Part shown: one piece after another, positions 1 to 6,601 of the stretch | Layout of the letters: each line of letters opens with the position of its first letter | Position numbering within the stretch: position 1 is the first letter of the stretch | Origin: Planctomycetota bacterium | GTDB taxonomy: Bacteria; Planctomycetota; Planctomycetia; Pirellulales; Lacipirellulaceae | NCBI GenBank assembly: GCA_022615465.1 | Contig: JAKEGR010000276.1 | Coordinates: forward strand, 1 to 7,500 | DNA length: 7,500 nucleotides | Reading direction: 5' to 3' | The notes under the pieces: model-generated | Seen by the model: the letters and a program-made list of their open reading frames with translations, nothing else | What the model was told of the DNA's origin: nothing | The model's database searches: none | Translations under genes and position numbers: made by a program

Positions 1-14
1 GATTCACCCCGTCT

Positions 15-18
15 GGAG
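15..18 (+). promoter_or_regulatory. Ribosome binding site of icd
   Basis: GGAG lies 8 nt before the ATG at 27 but only 2 nt before the in-frame TTG at 21. It therefore favours the ATG as the icd start. Confidence 0.5.
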
Positions 19-26
19 CGTTGTTC

Positions 27-1343
27 ATGGCTATCAAGGAAATTAGCGAGCCAATTCAAATGCAAAACGGACGCATGTCCGTGCCGAACCAGCCCATCAT
101 TCCGTTTATCGAAGGCGACGGGACCGGGCCGGACATTTGGCGGGCGAGCCGGCGGGTGTTTGATGCGGCGGTCGAGAAGGCATACGGCGGCTCGCGGCGG
201 ATCGCATGGCGTGAAGTCATGGCGGGGCAAAAGGCCTTTGACCAATCGGGCAACTGGCTTCCCGACGAAACGCTTGAGGCCTTCCGCGAACTGCTTGTCG
301 GCATCAAGGGTCCCCTCACCACGCCAGTCGGCGGCGGCATTCGGTCGTTGAACGTCGCTCTGCGGCAGATACTCGACTTATATGTCTGCCTGCGGCCGGT
401 TCGCTTCTTCCAGGGCGTGCCCAGCCCTGTTTGCCACCCCGAGTTGGTCGATATGGTCATCTTCCGCGAGAACACGGAAGACATTTATGCCGGCATTGAG
501 TATGCCGGCGGCTCGGCAGAATCGGAAAAGGTGCTCAATTTCCTCGCCGCTAATTTTCCGAAGGAGTCAGGAAAAATCCGCTTCGGCACGAATGAGAAAA
601 ACGATTCGTGGCTGACGCTTCTTGAGGAGATTGGTGCTCCCGCGCGCGACATGCCGGTGGAAGTGGGCATCGGTTTCAAGCCGGTGAGTTACCTGGGTAC
701 CGAGCGGCTGATGCACAGCGCGATCCGCTATGCGATCCAAAACCAGCGGAAGAGCGTGACTCTTGTGCATAAGGGCAACATTATGAAATTCACCGAGGGG
801 GCTTTCCGCGACTGGGGCTATCGGGTTGCCCGGCAGTTTTATGGGGCCGAGGTAATTGACGGCGGGCCGTGGTGCCGAATTCCGGAGGGCAAGCCGGGTG
901 CCGGCCTTGTCATCAAAGACGTGATTGCCGACGCGTTTCTCCAACAAATCCTCACCCGGCCGGCCGAATACGATGTCATCGCCACGATGAACCTCAACGG
1001 CGACTATATTTCCGACGCGCTGGCGGCATGTGTCGGCGGCATCGGTATCGCGCCCGGCGCGAATATCAATTACGTGACCGGCCACGCCATCTTCGAGGCA
1101 ACGCACGGCACCGCGCCCAAGTACGCCGGTCAGGATAAGGTGAATCCAGGCTCCGTGATTCTCTCTGGCGAAATGATGCTCCGTTACCTGGGCTGGAACG
1201 AAGCGGCCGACCTCATCATTTGCGGCATGGAAGGTGCCATCACGGCGCGAACCGTCACCTACGACTTCGCCCGCATGATGCCCGGCGCTCGCGAAGTAAA
1301 GTGCAGCGAATTTGGCGCGGCGGTGGTGAAGCACATGGGGTAG
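27..1343 (+). CDS. icd: NADP-dependent isocitrate dehydrogenase
   Basis: Cytoplasmic TCA-cycle enzyme that converts isocitrate and NADP+ to 2-oxoglutarate, CO2 and NADPH. The 438-residue product (from the ATG at 27) matches E. coli Icd (416 aa) end to end. Visible substrate residues are Ser107, Asn109, Arg113, Arg123 and Arg147 (E. coli S113, N115, R119, R129, R153), Lys249 in [12 protein letters not shown], and metal ligands Asp302, Asp326 and Asp330. NADP specificity is indicated by Lys365-Tyr366 in HGTAPKYAG plus Val372, Tyr412 and Arg416, the counterparts of E. coli K344, Y345, V351, Y391 and R395. About 25 extra residues sit before GIGFKP (near residues 187-213). The C-terminal half ([24 protein letters not shown]) looks more like the Bacillus enzyme. 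A TTG at 21 is in frame, but GGAG at 15-18 is correctly spaced only for the ATG at 27. The reading frame is open to the window edge, so a start further upstream cannot be fully excluded. Confidence 0.97.
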   Translation: MAIKEISEPIQMQNGRMSVPNQPIIPFIEGDGTGPDIWRASRRVFDAAVEKAYGGSRRIAWREVMAGQKAFDQSGNWLPDETLEAFRELLVGIKGPLTTPVGGGIRSLNVALRQILDLYVCLRPVRFFQGVPSPVCHPELVDMVIFRENTEDIYAGIEYAGGSAESEKVLNFLAANFPKESGKIRFGTNEKNDSWLTLLEEIGAPARDMPVEVGIGFKPVSYLGTERLMHSAIRYAIQNQRKSVTLVHKGNIMKFTEGAFRDWGYRVARQFYGAEVIDGGPWCRIPEGKPGAGLVIKDVIADAFLQQILTRPAEYDVIATMNLNGDYISDALAACVGGIGIAPGANINYVTGHAIFEATHGTAPKYAGQDKVNPGSVILSGEMMLRYLGWNEAADLIICGMEGAITARTVTYDFARMMPGAREVKCSEFGAAVVKHMG

Positions 1344-1345
1344 CG

Positions 1346-1369
1346 GCCGTAGCAGGCTTTCTGCACGGC
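1346..1369 (+). terminator. Hairpin just after icd stop, possible terminator
   Basis: Three bases after the icd stop codon, GCCGT (1346-1350) pairs with ACGGC (1365-1369) and GCAG (1352-1355) pairs with CTGC (1361-1364). This makes a nine-base-pair stem with a single bulged A1351 and a five-base loop. No T tract follows, so it is not a textbook Rho-independent terminator. It may act as a mRNA 3' end stabiliser or as a terminator without a U tract. The structure is read directly; the function is inferred. Confidence 0.45.
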
Positions 1370-1380
1370 GGCTCCGAACG

Positions 1381-1386
1381 TATAAT
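1381..1386 (+). promoter_or_regulatory. -10 promoter element (TATAAT) of the Uma2 gene
   Basis: A perfect TATAAT ends six bases before the ATG at 1393. Transcription normally starts about 6-7 bases after the -10 box, which would place the start on or next to the A of the ATG and give a leaderless mRNA. No Shine-Dalgarno sequence is present before this ATG, which agrees. The -35 position (TTTCTG at 1358-1363 with a 17-bp spacer) matches the consensus poorly and falls inside the hairpin downstream of icd. Confidence 0.55.
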
Positions 1387-1392
1387 GCCGTT

Positions 1393-2016
1393 ATGGCAAC
1401 CACAACGGTCTCCCAATATCCCAATCGTCTCGAACTCAACCGGCTGCTCCTGTCGCCAACGCCCGATGGCCGGGTGCGATTTTCGCGTGAAGCCTATCAC
1501 CGCTTGGCGGACGTAGGCGTGTTCAATAGCGACAGCCGGGTCGAACTGGTCGACGGAGAAATTTTCATGATGTCGCCGATTGGCCCGCCGCAGGGTGGGT
1601 TGACAAGTCGGCTAATGAGCTTTTTTGTCAAGCAATTGCCAGAATCGCTCGATTGCCGCATCCAGTTGCCGATCGTTGCCGGCGAGCACTCCGAGCCGGA
1701 GCCGGACGTCGCGATTGTGCTGCACCGTGAGGATGACTACCAGCATGAGCACCCGTCGCCGAATGATGTCGTCCTGATCATTGAAGTTGCTCAATCGTCG
1801 CTCGATTACGACTTAGGCCAAAAGTTGCGATTGTATTCGGAATCCGGCATTTCCGAGTACTGGGTAGTCGACGTCGACCACCGCGTCGTGCTCGTTCATC
1901 GAGAGCCAGCCGGATTCCAGTATCGAAGTGTTGAGCGGGTGGTTGGAGGTGGCACGATTGCCCCGTTGGCCGCGCCTGATTGTCGGCTCGACGTCGGCTG
2001 GTTGTTCCGCGAATGA
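1393..2016 (+). CDS. Uma2 family endonuclease-like protein (PD-(D/E)XK fold)
   Basis: A 207-residue protein with the full Uma2-type layout. It has RVELVDGEIFMMSPIGPP at residues 49-66, SEPEPDVAIV at 100-109 containing the Pro104-Asp105 of the nuclease motif, IIEVAQSSLDYDLGQK at 129-144 with Glu131 and Lys144, then YSESGISEYWVVDV at 148-161. The predicted metal-binding set Asp105, Glu131 and Lys144 is intact. The family has a restriction-endonuclease-like fold; its members are numerous in cyanobacteria and planctomycetes, and their substrate and role are mostly unknown. Gln67 stands where many homologues have His in the P-I-G-P-P-H-G stretch. The ATG at 1393 is chosen because it follows a TATAAT at leaderless spacing. 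A tandem TGA TGA ends the gene, and the kinase gene starts 42 bp later on the same strand, so the two may share a transcript. No partner methylase or toxin-antitoxin mate is seen. Confidence 0.92.
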   Translation: MATTTVSQYPNRLELNRLLLSPTPDGRVRFSREAYHRLADVGVFNSDSRVELVDGEIFMMSPIGPPQGGLTSRLMSFFVKQLPESLDCRIQLPIVAGEHSEPEPDVAIVLHREDDYQHEHPSPNDVVLIIEVAQSSLDYDLGQKLRLYSESGISEYWVVDVDHRVVLVHREPAGFQYRSVERVVGGGTIAPLAAPDCRLDVGWLFRE

Positions 2017-2058
2017 TGAGCGGTTGGCCCTCCTGAAGCTTGCGATCTAGTTCTCTCA

Positions 2059-3357
2059 ATGACCGACGACGACCGCAACTGCCGCTCTGATTCGCACGCC
2101 TCGCAAGGCCCCGCATCCGCCAGGCCTCGCGACATTGAATCATCGGCCGCCGGCGTATCCGCGTCCGGGACCGCCAAGCCGAATCATGGCGATCAGACCG
2201 TGATCTCGACGTCGCCGCCGATGGAGCGGCAGTCGTTGGGACGCGGGTTGAAGCCACATGAACTTGGCCGCCTACTCGAAGGTCATCAACTCGATCATGT
2301 ACGGCTGGAACAGTTTGTTGGTGGTGGTGGGATGGGCGCGGTGTTCCGTGCCTGGGATACGGATTTGCACCGCACGGTTGCCGTGAAGGTGTTGTCGACG
2401 CATCAAGCCGGCGATGCGGAATCGGCGCGTCGTTTCCAGTTCGAGGCCCGCTCGGCTGCCAGGCTGGATCATCCGAACATCGCGCGGGTGCATTATGTTG
2501 GTGAAGACAATGGCCTGCGCTATATCGTGTTCGAATTCATCGAGGGCACGAATGTGCGCGATCTGGTGTTGGCTCAAGGTGCCTTGCCGGTTGCCGAGGC
2601 GTTGGTTTACACACTGCAGATTGCGAACGCTCTATCCCACGCCTGGCAGCGCGACGTGGTGCATCGCGACATCAAGCCATCGAACATTCTCGTCACACCA
2701 GACGGTCTGGCAAAGCTCGTCGACATGGGCCTTGCGCGGCTGGAGCATGTTGAGCAGGCCGCGCCGGATCACACGGCGACGGGCGTGACGCTTGGTACGT
2801 TCGATTATATTTCGCCCGAACAAGCCCGCGACCCGCGTAGCGCCGACACGCGGAGTGACATTTATTCGCTTGGCTGCACGTTGTTCTTCATGCTGACGGG
2901 GCAGCCGCCGTTTCCGGGCGGAACCATGTTGCAGAAGCTGCTGCAGCACCAGGGAGACGATCCACCCGTTTTGCGGCAGCTTCGGGCCGATACGCCGGAT
3001 TCGGTGGCGAGTGTCGTCAAAAAAATGTTGGCGAAGCGCCCGGAAGAACGATTCCAACTCCCCGATGAACTGAGCGAGGCCCTCGTCGCTTGCATGGCGC
3101 AACTCGGCATCGCCACGCCGCAGCCGCAAGCCATGTTGCTGCCTTATGGATCGGCTCGGACTTGGGGACAGACCGGTTGGCGCCGGCATGCGCCTTGGCT
3201 CGTGCCGGCTGTCCTTTTGTTGCTAAGCGTCCTGGCTTTGGAGTTGTGGTTGAATCAAGGTCAGGAACAACCCGCGTTTCCCGATTTGCGGATTTCGGGT
3301 TCCTCCGCTCCGGCACCCAACACACTCAAGGAACCAGCAGGAAGTCGCAGGCAGTGA
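2059..3357 (+). CDS. Membrane-anchored Hanks-type serine/threonine protein kinase
   Basis: A 432-residue eukaryotic-like kinase that would phosphorylate Ser/Thr on unknown targets at the inner face of the membrane. Residues 1-75 are polar and low in complexity, probably disordered. The kinase domain runs about 80-345: glycine loop GGGGMGAVFRAWD (88-100), ATP-anchoring Lys110 in VAVK, helix-C Glu129, catalytic HRDIKPSN (202-209, Asp204), DMG in place of DFG (222-224, metal-binding Asp222), SPEQ in place of APE (252-255), and Asp267 in RSDIYSLG. All catalytic residues are present, so it should be active. One membrane helix follows (about 379-397), then only about 35 residues outside, with no PASTA, WD40 or other sensor repeat. 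An alternative start is the ATG at 2221 (residue 55), just before the conserved part; neither start has a clear ribosome binding site. It lies 42 bp after Uma2 and 109 bp before the transporter. Confidence 0.94.
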   Translation: MTDDDRNCRSDSHASQGPASARPRDIESSAAGVSASGTAKPNHGDQTVISTSPPMERQSLGRGLKPHELGRLLEGHQLDHVRLEQFVGGGGMGAVFRAWDTDLHRTVAVKVLSTHQAGDAESARRFQFEARSAARLDHPNIARVHYVGEDNGLRYIVFEFIEGTNVRDLVLAQGALPVAEALVYTLQIANALSHAWQRDVVHRDIKPSNILVTPDGLAKLVDMGLARLEHVEQAAPDHTATGVTLGTFDYISPEQARDPRSADTRSDIYSLGCTLFFMLTGQPPFPGGTMLQKLLQHQGDDPPVLRQLRADTPDSVASVVKKMLAKRPEERFQLPDELSEALVACMAQLGIATPQPQAMLLPYGSARTWGQTGWRRHAPWLVPAVLLLLSVLALELWLNQGQEQPAFPDLRISGSSAPAPNTLKEPAGSRRQ

Positions 3358-3466
3358 GCATCGCGCGACGTGCCATGAAAGTCCAACAGACTGTTCAGGT
3401 CGGCTCTCCACGGCGATTCCTCACAAATCAAACCCTTGCCCACTCACACATCACGGATGATTCTCC

Positions 3467-4858
3467 ATGTCCACTCGGTATCTCACGTCCCCCGTTCTCT
3501 CCGCGGAAATTCCACGGGGCATCCCGTATATCGTTGGCAACGAAGCGGCCGAACGATTCAGCTTCTACGGCATGAAGACCATTCTGGCGATCTTCATGAC
3601 CAGATTCCTGCTGAACAGTACCGGGCAACCAGACTTTATGTCCGAGGCAGAGGCGAAAGAGTGGATTCACTATTTTGTATTTGCCGTCTACGCCACGCCG
3701 TTGCTGGGAGCGATTCTGTCCGATTGGCTGCTCGGCAAATATCGCACAATTATTTCACTGTCGTTGGTGTATTGCGCGGGGCATGCCGTGCTAGCGCTCA
3801 TCGGGTCTTCCTTGGCAGAGCAGATTGCTCCCCGTTGGTTGCTGTTCTTCGGCCTGGCGCTGATTGCCGTGGGATCGGGGGGGATCAAACCGTGCGTCTC
3901 GGCTCATGTGGGCGATCAATTTGGCGCCTTGAATCAGCATTTGCTCTCAAAGATATATGGCTGGTTTTATTTCGCGATCAATTTGGGATCGACGATTTCA
4001 ACATTGCTGACCCCGGTGCTGCTCGATCGAGTTGGGCCCGATTGGGCGTTTGGTGTTCCGGGCATTCTCATGGGCGTGGCGACGTTTGTGTTCTGGCTGG
4101 GTCGACACAAATTTGTGCATGTGCCTCCGGCTGGAGCCAGCTTTTTCCGGGAAACCTTTAGCCGGGAGGGCATCCAGGTCCTGCTCAATCTGATCCCGAT
4201 TTATCTTTGTGTCACGATATTCTGGTCCTTGTTCGACCAGACCGCGTCTGCTTGGGTGCTGCAAGCCGAGCATATGAATCGGACCATTATCGATACCTCG
4301 GTTGCCGGCTATTCCCTCCGTTTCGAGGCGCTGTCGTCGCAACTCCAGGCCACCAATCCCATTCTCGTGATGATTCTGATTCCAGTTTTCTCTTATGTCA
4401 TTTACCCGTGGCTTGGCCGGTTATTCGAGGTCTCCCCACTGCGAAAAATTGCTATTGGTCTGTTTCTAACCGTGGTAGCGTTTGCGATTCCCGCCTGGAT
4501 CGAGCAACGAATTGCCAACGGCGAAACGCCACACATCATTTGGCAAATCGTTGCCTATGTTTTCATCACGATCGCGGAAGTCATGGTCTCGATTACGACA
4601 CTCGAGTTCTCGTATACCCAGGCTCCCCAACGAATGAAGTCGTTCATCATGGCCATTTACATGCTATCCGTATCGTTGGGCAACCTGTTGACGGCGGTCG
4701 TCAACGGGCTGATTCAGAATGCCGATGGTACTAGCAAACTTGAAGGCGCCGACTACTACTGGTTTTTTACCGCGTTGATGTTCATCACTGCGTGCCTGTT
4801 CACGGCCTTCATGCAGTTCTACCGCGGCCAGACGTTCATCCAGGGAGAGGATGCGTAG
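3467..4858 (+). CDS. POT/PTR family proton-coupled oligopeptide transporter
   Basis: A 463-residue inner-membrane carrier of the major facilitator superfamily, expected to import di- and tripeptides with protons. Family marks are [12 protein letters not shown] (25-36) with the ExxER motif Glu26, Glu29, Arg30; the MFS loop [13 protein letters not shown] (81-93); the PTR2 signature [17 protein letters not shown] (136-152) with Lys141; FYFAINLGS (167-175); [12 protein letters not shown] (252-263) in helix 7; and [17 protein letters not shown] (371-387) in helix 10. The helix 7 and 10 signatures resemble animal PEPT carriers more than E. coli Dtp proteins. Only about 40 residues separate the N and C bundles, too few for the extra HA-HB helix pair of many bacterial POTs, so about 12 membrane helices are likely. 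The large PEPT extracellular domain before helix 10 is absent. The ATG at 3467 starts close to the conserved N terminus; only a weak GGA precedes it. Exact substrate is unknown. Confidence 0.94.
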   Translation: MSTRYLTSPVLSAEIPRGIPYIVGNEAAERFSFYGMKTILAIFMTRFLLNSTGQPDFMSEAEAKEWIHYFVFAVYATPLLGAILSDWLLGKYRTIISLSLVYCAGHAVLALIGSSLAEQIAPRWLLFFGLALIAVGSGGIKPCVSAHVGDQFGALNQHLLSKIYGWFYFAINLGSTISTLLTPVLLDRVGPDWAFGVPGILMGVATFVFWLGRHKFVHVPPAGASFFRETFSREGIQVLLNLIPIYLCVTIFWSLFDQTASAWVLQAEHMNRTIIDTSVAGYSLRFEALSSQLQATNPILVMILIPVFSYVIYPWLGRLFEVSPLRKIAIGLFLTVVAFAIPAWIEQRIANGETPHIIWQIVAYVFITIAEVMVSITTLEFSYTQAPQRMKSFIMAIYMLSVSLGNLLTAVVNGLIQNADGTSKLEGADYYWFFTALMFITACLFTAFMQFYRGQTFIQGEDA

Positions 4859-4895
4859 CTGGTCGTTGGGAGGCGTGTGTTGCCTTGGCCGCGTC

Positions 4896-4924
4896 TGGGA
4901 GAGGGGGCAGTCCCATTTGTCTTG
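4896..4924 (+). terminator. Weak Rho-independent terminator candidate after the transporter gene
   Basis: TGGGA (4896-4900) and TCCCA (4911-4915) can pair around a ten-base G-rich loop, and TTTGTCTTG follows. The stem is only five base pairs and the T run is interrupted, so termination here is possible but weakly supported. It lies 38 bp after the transporter stop codon. Confidence 0.3.
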
Positions 4925-4978
4925 CGCACTCGGAAAATCGCGACAATAGTAGTGCGGATTTCAGGGACTCAGGACTTG

Positions 4979-5008
4979 TTGACATGCCCCTTTCGAGCCG
5001 ATTATCTT
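4979..5008 (+). promoter_or_regulatory. Promoter candidate for the CxxCH protein gene
   Basis: A perfect -35 hexamer TTGACA (4979-4984) is followed, after an 18-bp spacer, by TATCTT (5003-5008), which matches four of six bases of the -10 consensus. Transcription would start near 5015 and give a leader of about 136 nt before the ATG at 5151. This is the best sigma-70-type match in the 4859-5150 gap. Confidence 0.45.
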
Positions 5009-5051
5009 AGAGGAGGCTGAGATTTCCCACCGAGACAATGAATCCCTCGCC

Positions 5052-5075
5052 GCCACTACCAGAGACGGTCGTGGC
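5052..5075 (+). other. Leader hairpin upstream of the CxxCH protein gene
   Basis: GCCAC (5052-5056) pairs with GTGGC (5071-5075), and ACC (5058-5060) with GGT (5067-5069), around the loop AGAGAC, with one T-C mismatch. It lies in the predicted 5' leader, is not followed by a T run, and matches no riboswitch that I recognise. It may be incidental. Confidence 0.25.
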
Positions 5076-5137
5076 TCCCACCGCTGGCCCGCCCCGTGCA
5101 GATTCCGAGGGTGAAGCATTCGGATCGGCTGTTCCCT

Positions 5138-5144
5138 GGAGAGG
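5138..5144 (+). promoter_or_regulatory. Strong ribosome binding site of the CxxCH protein gene
   Basis: GGAGAGG lies six bases before the ATG at 5151. It is the best Shine-Dalgarno match in the window and fixes the start of this gene. Confidence 0.75.
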
Positions 5145-5150
5145 TTAACG

Positions 5151-5582
5151 ATGCGTAGGGTTTGTTTTCTAGCCACGGCTATCGTGTTGTTCATTCTGGC
5201 AGCCGGCCGGCCGGCTGCTGCAACGATGTCCATGTACAAGGTCTATGCCAAGGAATACATCGACGTGCATCCTGATCCGGAGTATGCAGCCGCCGTCAAG
5301 AAAGCAAACGTTCGGTGCCTTCTCTGCCATCAGGGCAAGAAGCGAAAGAACTGCAATGCGTTGGGTGTTGAAATGGCCAAGTTCGTGAAGAAGGGCGAAG
5401 ATTGCAAGGACGTGGAAAAGATATCCGCTTCACTGAAAACGATTCTGGTGATGCGTGTCGACCCGAAGGACGAAAACAGCGAGACTTTTGCCGATCGCAT
5501 TGCTGCCAGCAAATGGCCCGCGGGCGAACTGGAAGATCTCAAGAAGGAACCGGTCGAAACTTCGTCCGGCGCAGCCGAGTGA
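5151..5582 (+). CDS. Small secreted protein with a single CxxCH haem-binding motif (cytochrome c-like)
   Basis: A 143-residue protein. Residues 1-24 form a clear signal peptide (Arg2-Arg3, hydrophobic stretch 4-18, cleavage likely after Ala-Ala-Ala at 22-24), so it acts outside the cytoplasmic membrane. The mature part has one CLLCH motif (Cys56, Cys59, His60), the standard covalent attachment site for haem c, in a Lys-rich setting followed by Asn-Ala-Leu-Gly. Two more cysteines (68 and 85) could form a disulfide. Met75 and Met101 are possible distal ligands, but no usual class I cytochrome c pattern around the distal Met is evident. I recognise the segment YKVYAKEYIDVHPDPEY (29-45) plus CxxCH as typical of short uncharacterised planctomycete proteins, from memory. 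Start chosen from the strong GGAGAGG. It has its own promoter candidate and a long leader. A redox or electron-transfer role is inferred; a zinc-binding or structural role is not excluded. The convergent epimerase gene ends 48 bp away. Confidence 0.82.
   Translation: MRRVCFLATAIVLFILAAGRPAAATMSMYKVYAKEYIDVHPDPEYAAAVKKANVRCLLCHQGKKRKNCNALGVEMAKFVKKGEDCKDVEKISASLKTILVMRVDPKDENSETFADRIAASKWPAGELEDLKKEPVETSSGAAE
5199..5218. repeat. Perfect 20-bp GC-rich palindrome in the signal-peptide codons
   Basis: The left half GCAGCCGGCC is the exact reverse complement of the right half GGCCGGCTGC. It covers codons 17-23 (Ala-Ala-Gly-Arg-Pro-Ala-Ala) of the CxxCH protein. In mRNA it could form an eight-base-pair stem with a CCGG loop about 50 nt after the start codon. 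It may be a by-product of Ala, Gly, Arg and Pro codons in GC-rich DNA. Confidence 0.6.
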
Positions 5583-5602
5583 AGGCCGTACCAGCCTCAT
5601 CC

Positions 5603-5622
5603 GTGCGATCTATTGTACGCAC
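5603..5622. terminator. Small inverted repeat between convergent genes
   Basis: GTGCG (5603-5607) and CGCAC (5618-5622) form a five-base-pair inverted repeat in the 48-bp gap between two convergent genes, a usual place for a bidirectional terminator. The loop is ten bases and no T run follows on either strand, so support is weak. Confidence 0.2.
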
Positions 5623-5630
5623 AGACATCT

Positions 5631-6584
5631 TCAATGGCGGACTTCCAACTGGATGCTCGTCTCAAATGCTTCACCGGGCTTGAGAATCTGCTGCCCCGTC
5701 GTGTGCCCTTCGGCCGACAAGCGAAACGAATCAGGCAGGCAGGTGTAAGGTTCGAGGCAAATGGCTTCGCGATGGGGCGGCGTGTAAGCAATGCACTGTG
5801 AAAATACCGGATCGAAAGCCTGAATCACCGCGAGGCCGTTCGACGGGTCGCTGAGTCGTGTGCGAATGCGGCCATCGGGGTCGGCCTTCAATCCAGTGAA
5901 ATAGGTGTCGAACTCATGCTCACCGAGCCGCAGGCCTCGATCCAGCGGCAGATCTTGCGAAAGCGATACCCGTTTACCGGTGGGAAGCATCTGGTCCGCC
6001 TCCCACATTTCGCTGACCGGTGCCATGATGATCGTGTCAGCGGCATGGCTTTGCTTGGCCAGCGGAAGTCGAAAATAGGTATGAGTGCCGAAGCCGCAGG
6101 GCAGCAGGCCATCGCCTCGGTTTTCGTAACAAATGACGCTTACCAATTCTCGACCACGGACTTCGTACGACACTCGAATACGAAAGTCCGCCGGCCAGCA
6201 TTCAAGAATCGATGGATCGTCCCGCGACGCTTGGAATTCGCCGACGACTCGCGAATCGCTTTGTTCGACCAGACGCCACTGCCGGTCCAGGACGAAGCCA
6301 TGAATCGCGTTGCCAAACGCGTCGCCAGGCTTCAAGTGGTACTGGCGCCCTTGAAATAGATACGATGCACCCCGAATGCGGCCGGGAAACGGAAACAGGA
6401 GCGGAATGCCGCTGGCGGAAGGCCGCTTCTCGCCGCCAGCAAAGTCGGCTTCCGCCCAGAGCATTTCGCGTGGTCCTTCTTCGAGCACCGGACGCCAACT
6501 GAAGCAATTGAAGCCGAGGCTAACCAATATCCTGGCGGTTGAGCCGGAACGGCTGTCCGAGATTTCAATCCAATGTGAATTCAT
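5631..6584 (-). CDS. Aldose 1-epimerase (mutarotase, GalM-like) family protein
   Basis: A 317-residue cytoplasmic protein of the galactose mutarotase fold, expected to interconvert alpha and beta anomers of a sugar or sugar phosphate. Numbering from the ATG at 6584, family features are GIPLLFPFPGRIRG (59-72, substrate Arg69), NAIHGFV (92-98, His95), GFGTHTYFRLP (164-174, catalytic acid His168), GEHEFDTYFTGL (221-232, Asp226) and CLEPYTCLPDSF (276-287, catalytic base Glu278). These correspond to the Arg, two His, Asp and Glu of characterised GalM enzymes, so activity is likely. The FPFPGR form places it with GalM-related, YeaD-like proteins; the sugar substrate cannot be read from sequence. 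A TTG at 6617 would add 11 residues and overlap the upstream gene by 16 bp; the ATG is preferred, leaving 17 bp. Neither start has a clear ribosome binding site. It is probably co-transcribed with the upstream membrane protein gene. No galactose-pathway genes are nearby. Confidence 0.9.
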   Translation of the reverse strand: MNSHWIEISDSRSGSTARILVSLGFNCFSWRPVLEEGPREMLWAEADFAGGEKRPSASGIPLLFPFPGRIRGASYLFQGRQYHLKPGDAFGNAIHGFVLDRQWRLVEQSDSRVVGEFQASRDDPSILECWPADFRIRVSYEVRGRELVSVICYENRGDGLLPCGFGTHTYFRLPLAKQSHAADTIIMAPVSEMWEADQMLPTGKRVSLSQDLPLDRGLRLGEHEFDTYFTGLKADPDGRIRTRLSDPSNGLAVIQAFDPVFSQCIAYTPPHREAICLEPYTCLPDSFRLSAEGHTTGQQILKPGEAFETSIQLEVRH

Positions 6585-6601
6585 CTGTGAATCGATCGTC
6601 G

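Larger units (their letters stand above)
5038..5148 (+). other. Possible 36-codon upstream ORF in the leader
   Basis: An ATG at 5038 opens a 36-codon frame rich in Pro, Ala and Gly that ends with TAA at 5146-5148, two bases before the ATG of the CxxCH protein gene. An AGGAGG at 5011-5016 is 21 nt from this ATG, too far for a normal ribosome binding site. The stop overlaps the downstream initiation region, which would suit translational coupling, but the peptide has no recognisable similarity and the frame may be fortuitous. Confidence 0.15.

Noticed and set aside
567..1439. Long 290-codon open frame on the minus strand opposite icd
   Set aside because: It lies entirely over the highly conserved icd coding sequence and its edge, encodes an Arg/His-rich sequence without domain features, and is explained by GC-biased codon use of icd.
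2632..3189. 185-codon minus-strand frame opposite the kinase
   Set aside because: It is antisense to a well-supported kinase domain and has a low-quality, Arg-rich composition.
3358..3466. Gap between kinase and transporter examined for promoter or terminator
   Set aside because: No convincing -35/-10 pair, hairpin with T run or repeat was found in these 109 bases.
3090..3575. Frame spanning the kinase end and transporter start on the plus strand, possibly a frameshifted kinase C terminus
   Set aside because: The kinase frame itself encodes a proper membrane helix up to about residue 397, and the alternative frame shows no domain-like pattern, so no frameshift is supported.
3436..4161. 241-codon plus-strand frame overlapping the transporter
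   Set aside because: It runs out of frame within the transporter gene, whose own frame carries all POT signatures.
5916..6359. 147-codon plus-strand frame opposite the epimerase
   Set aside because: It is antisense to the catalytic region of the epimerase, with no recognisable features.
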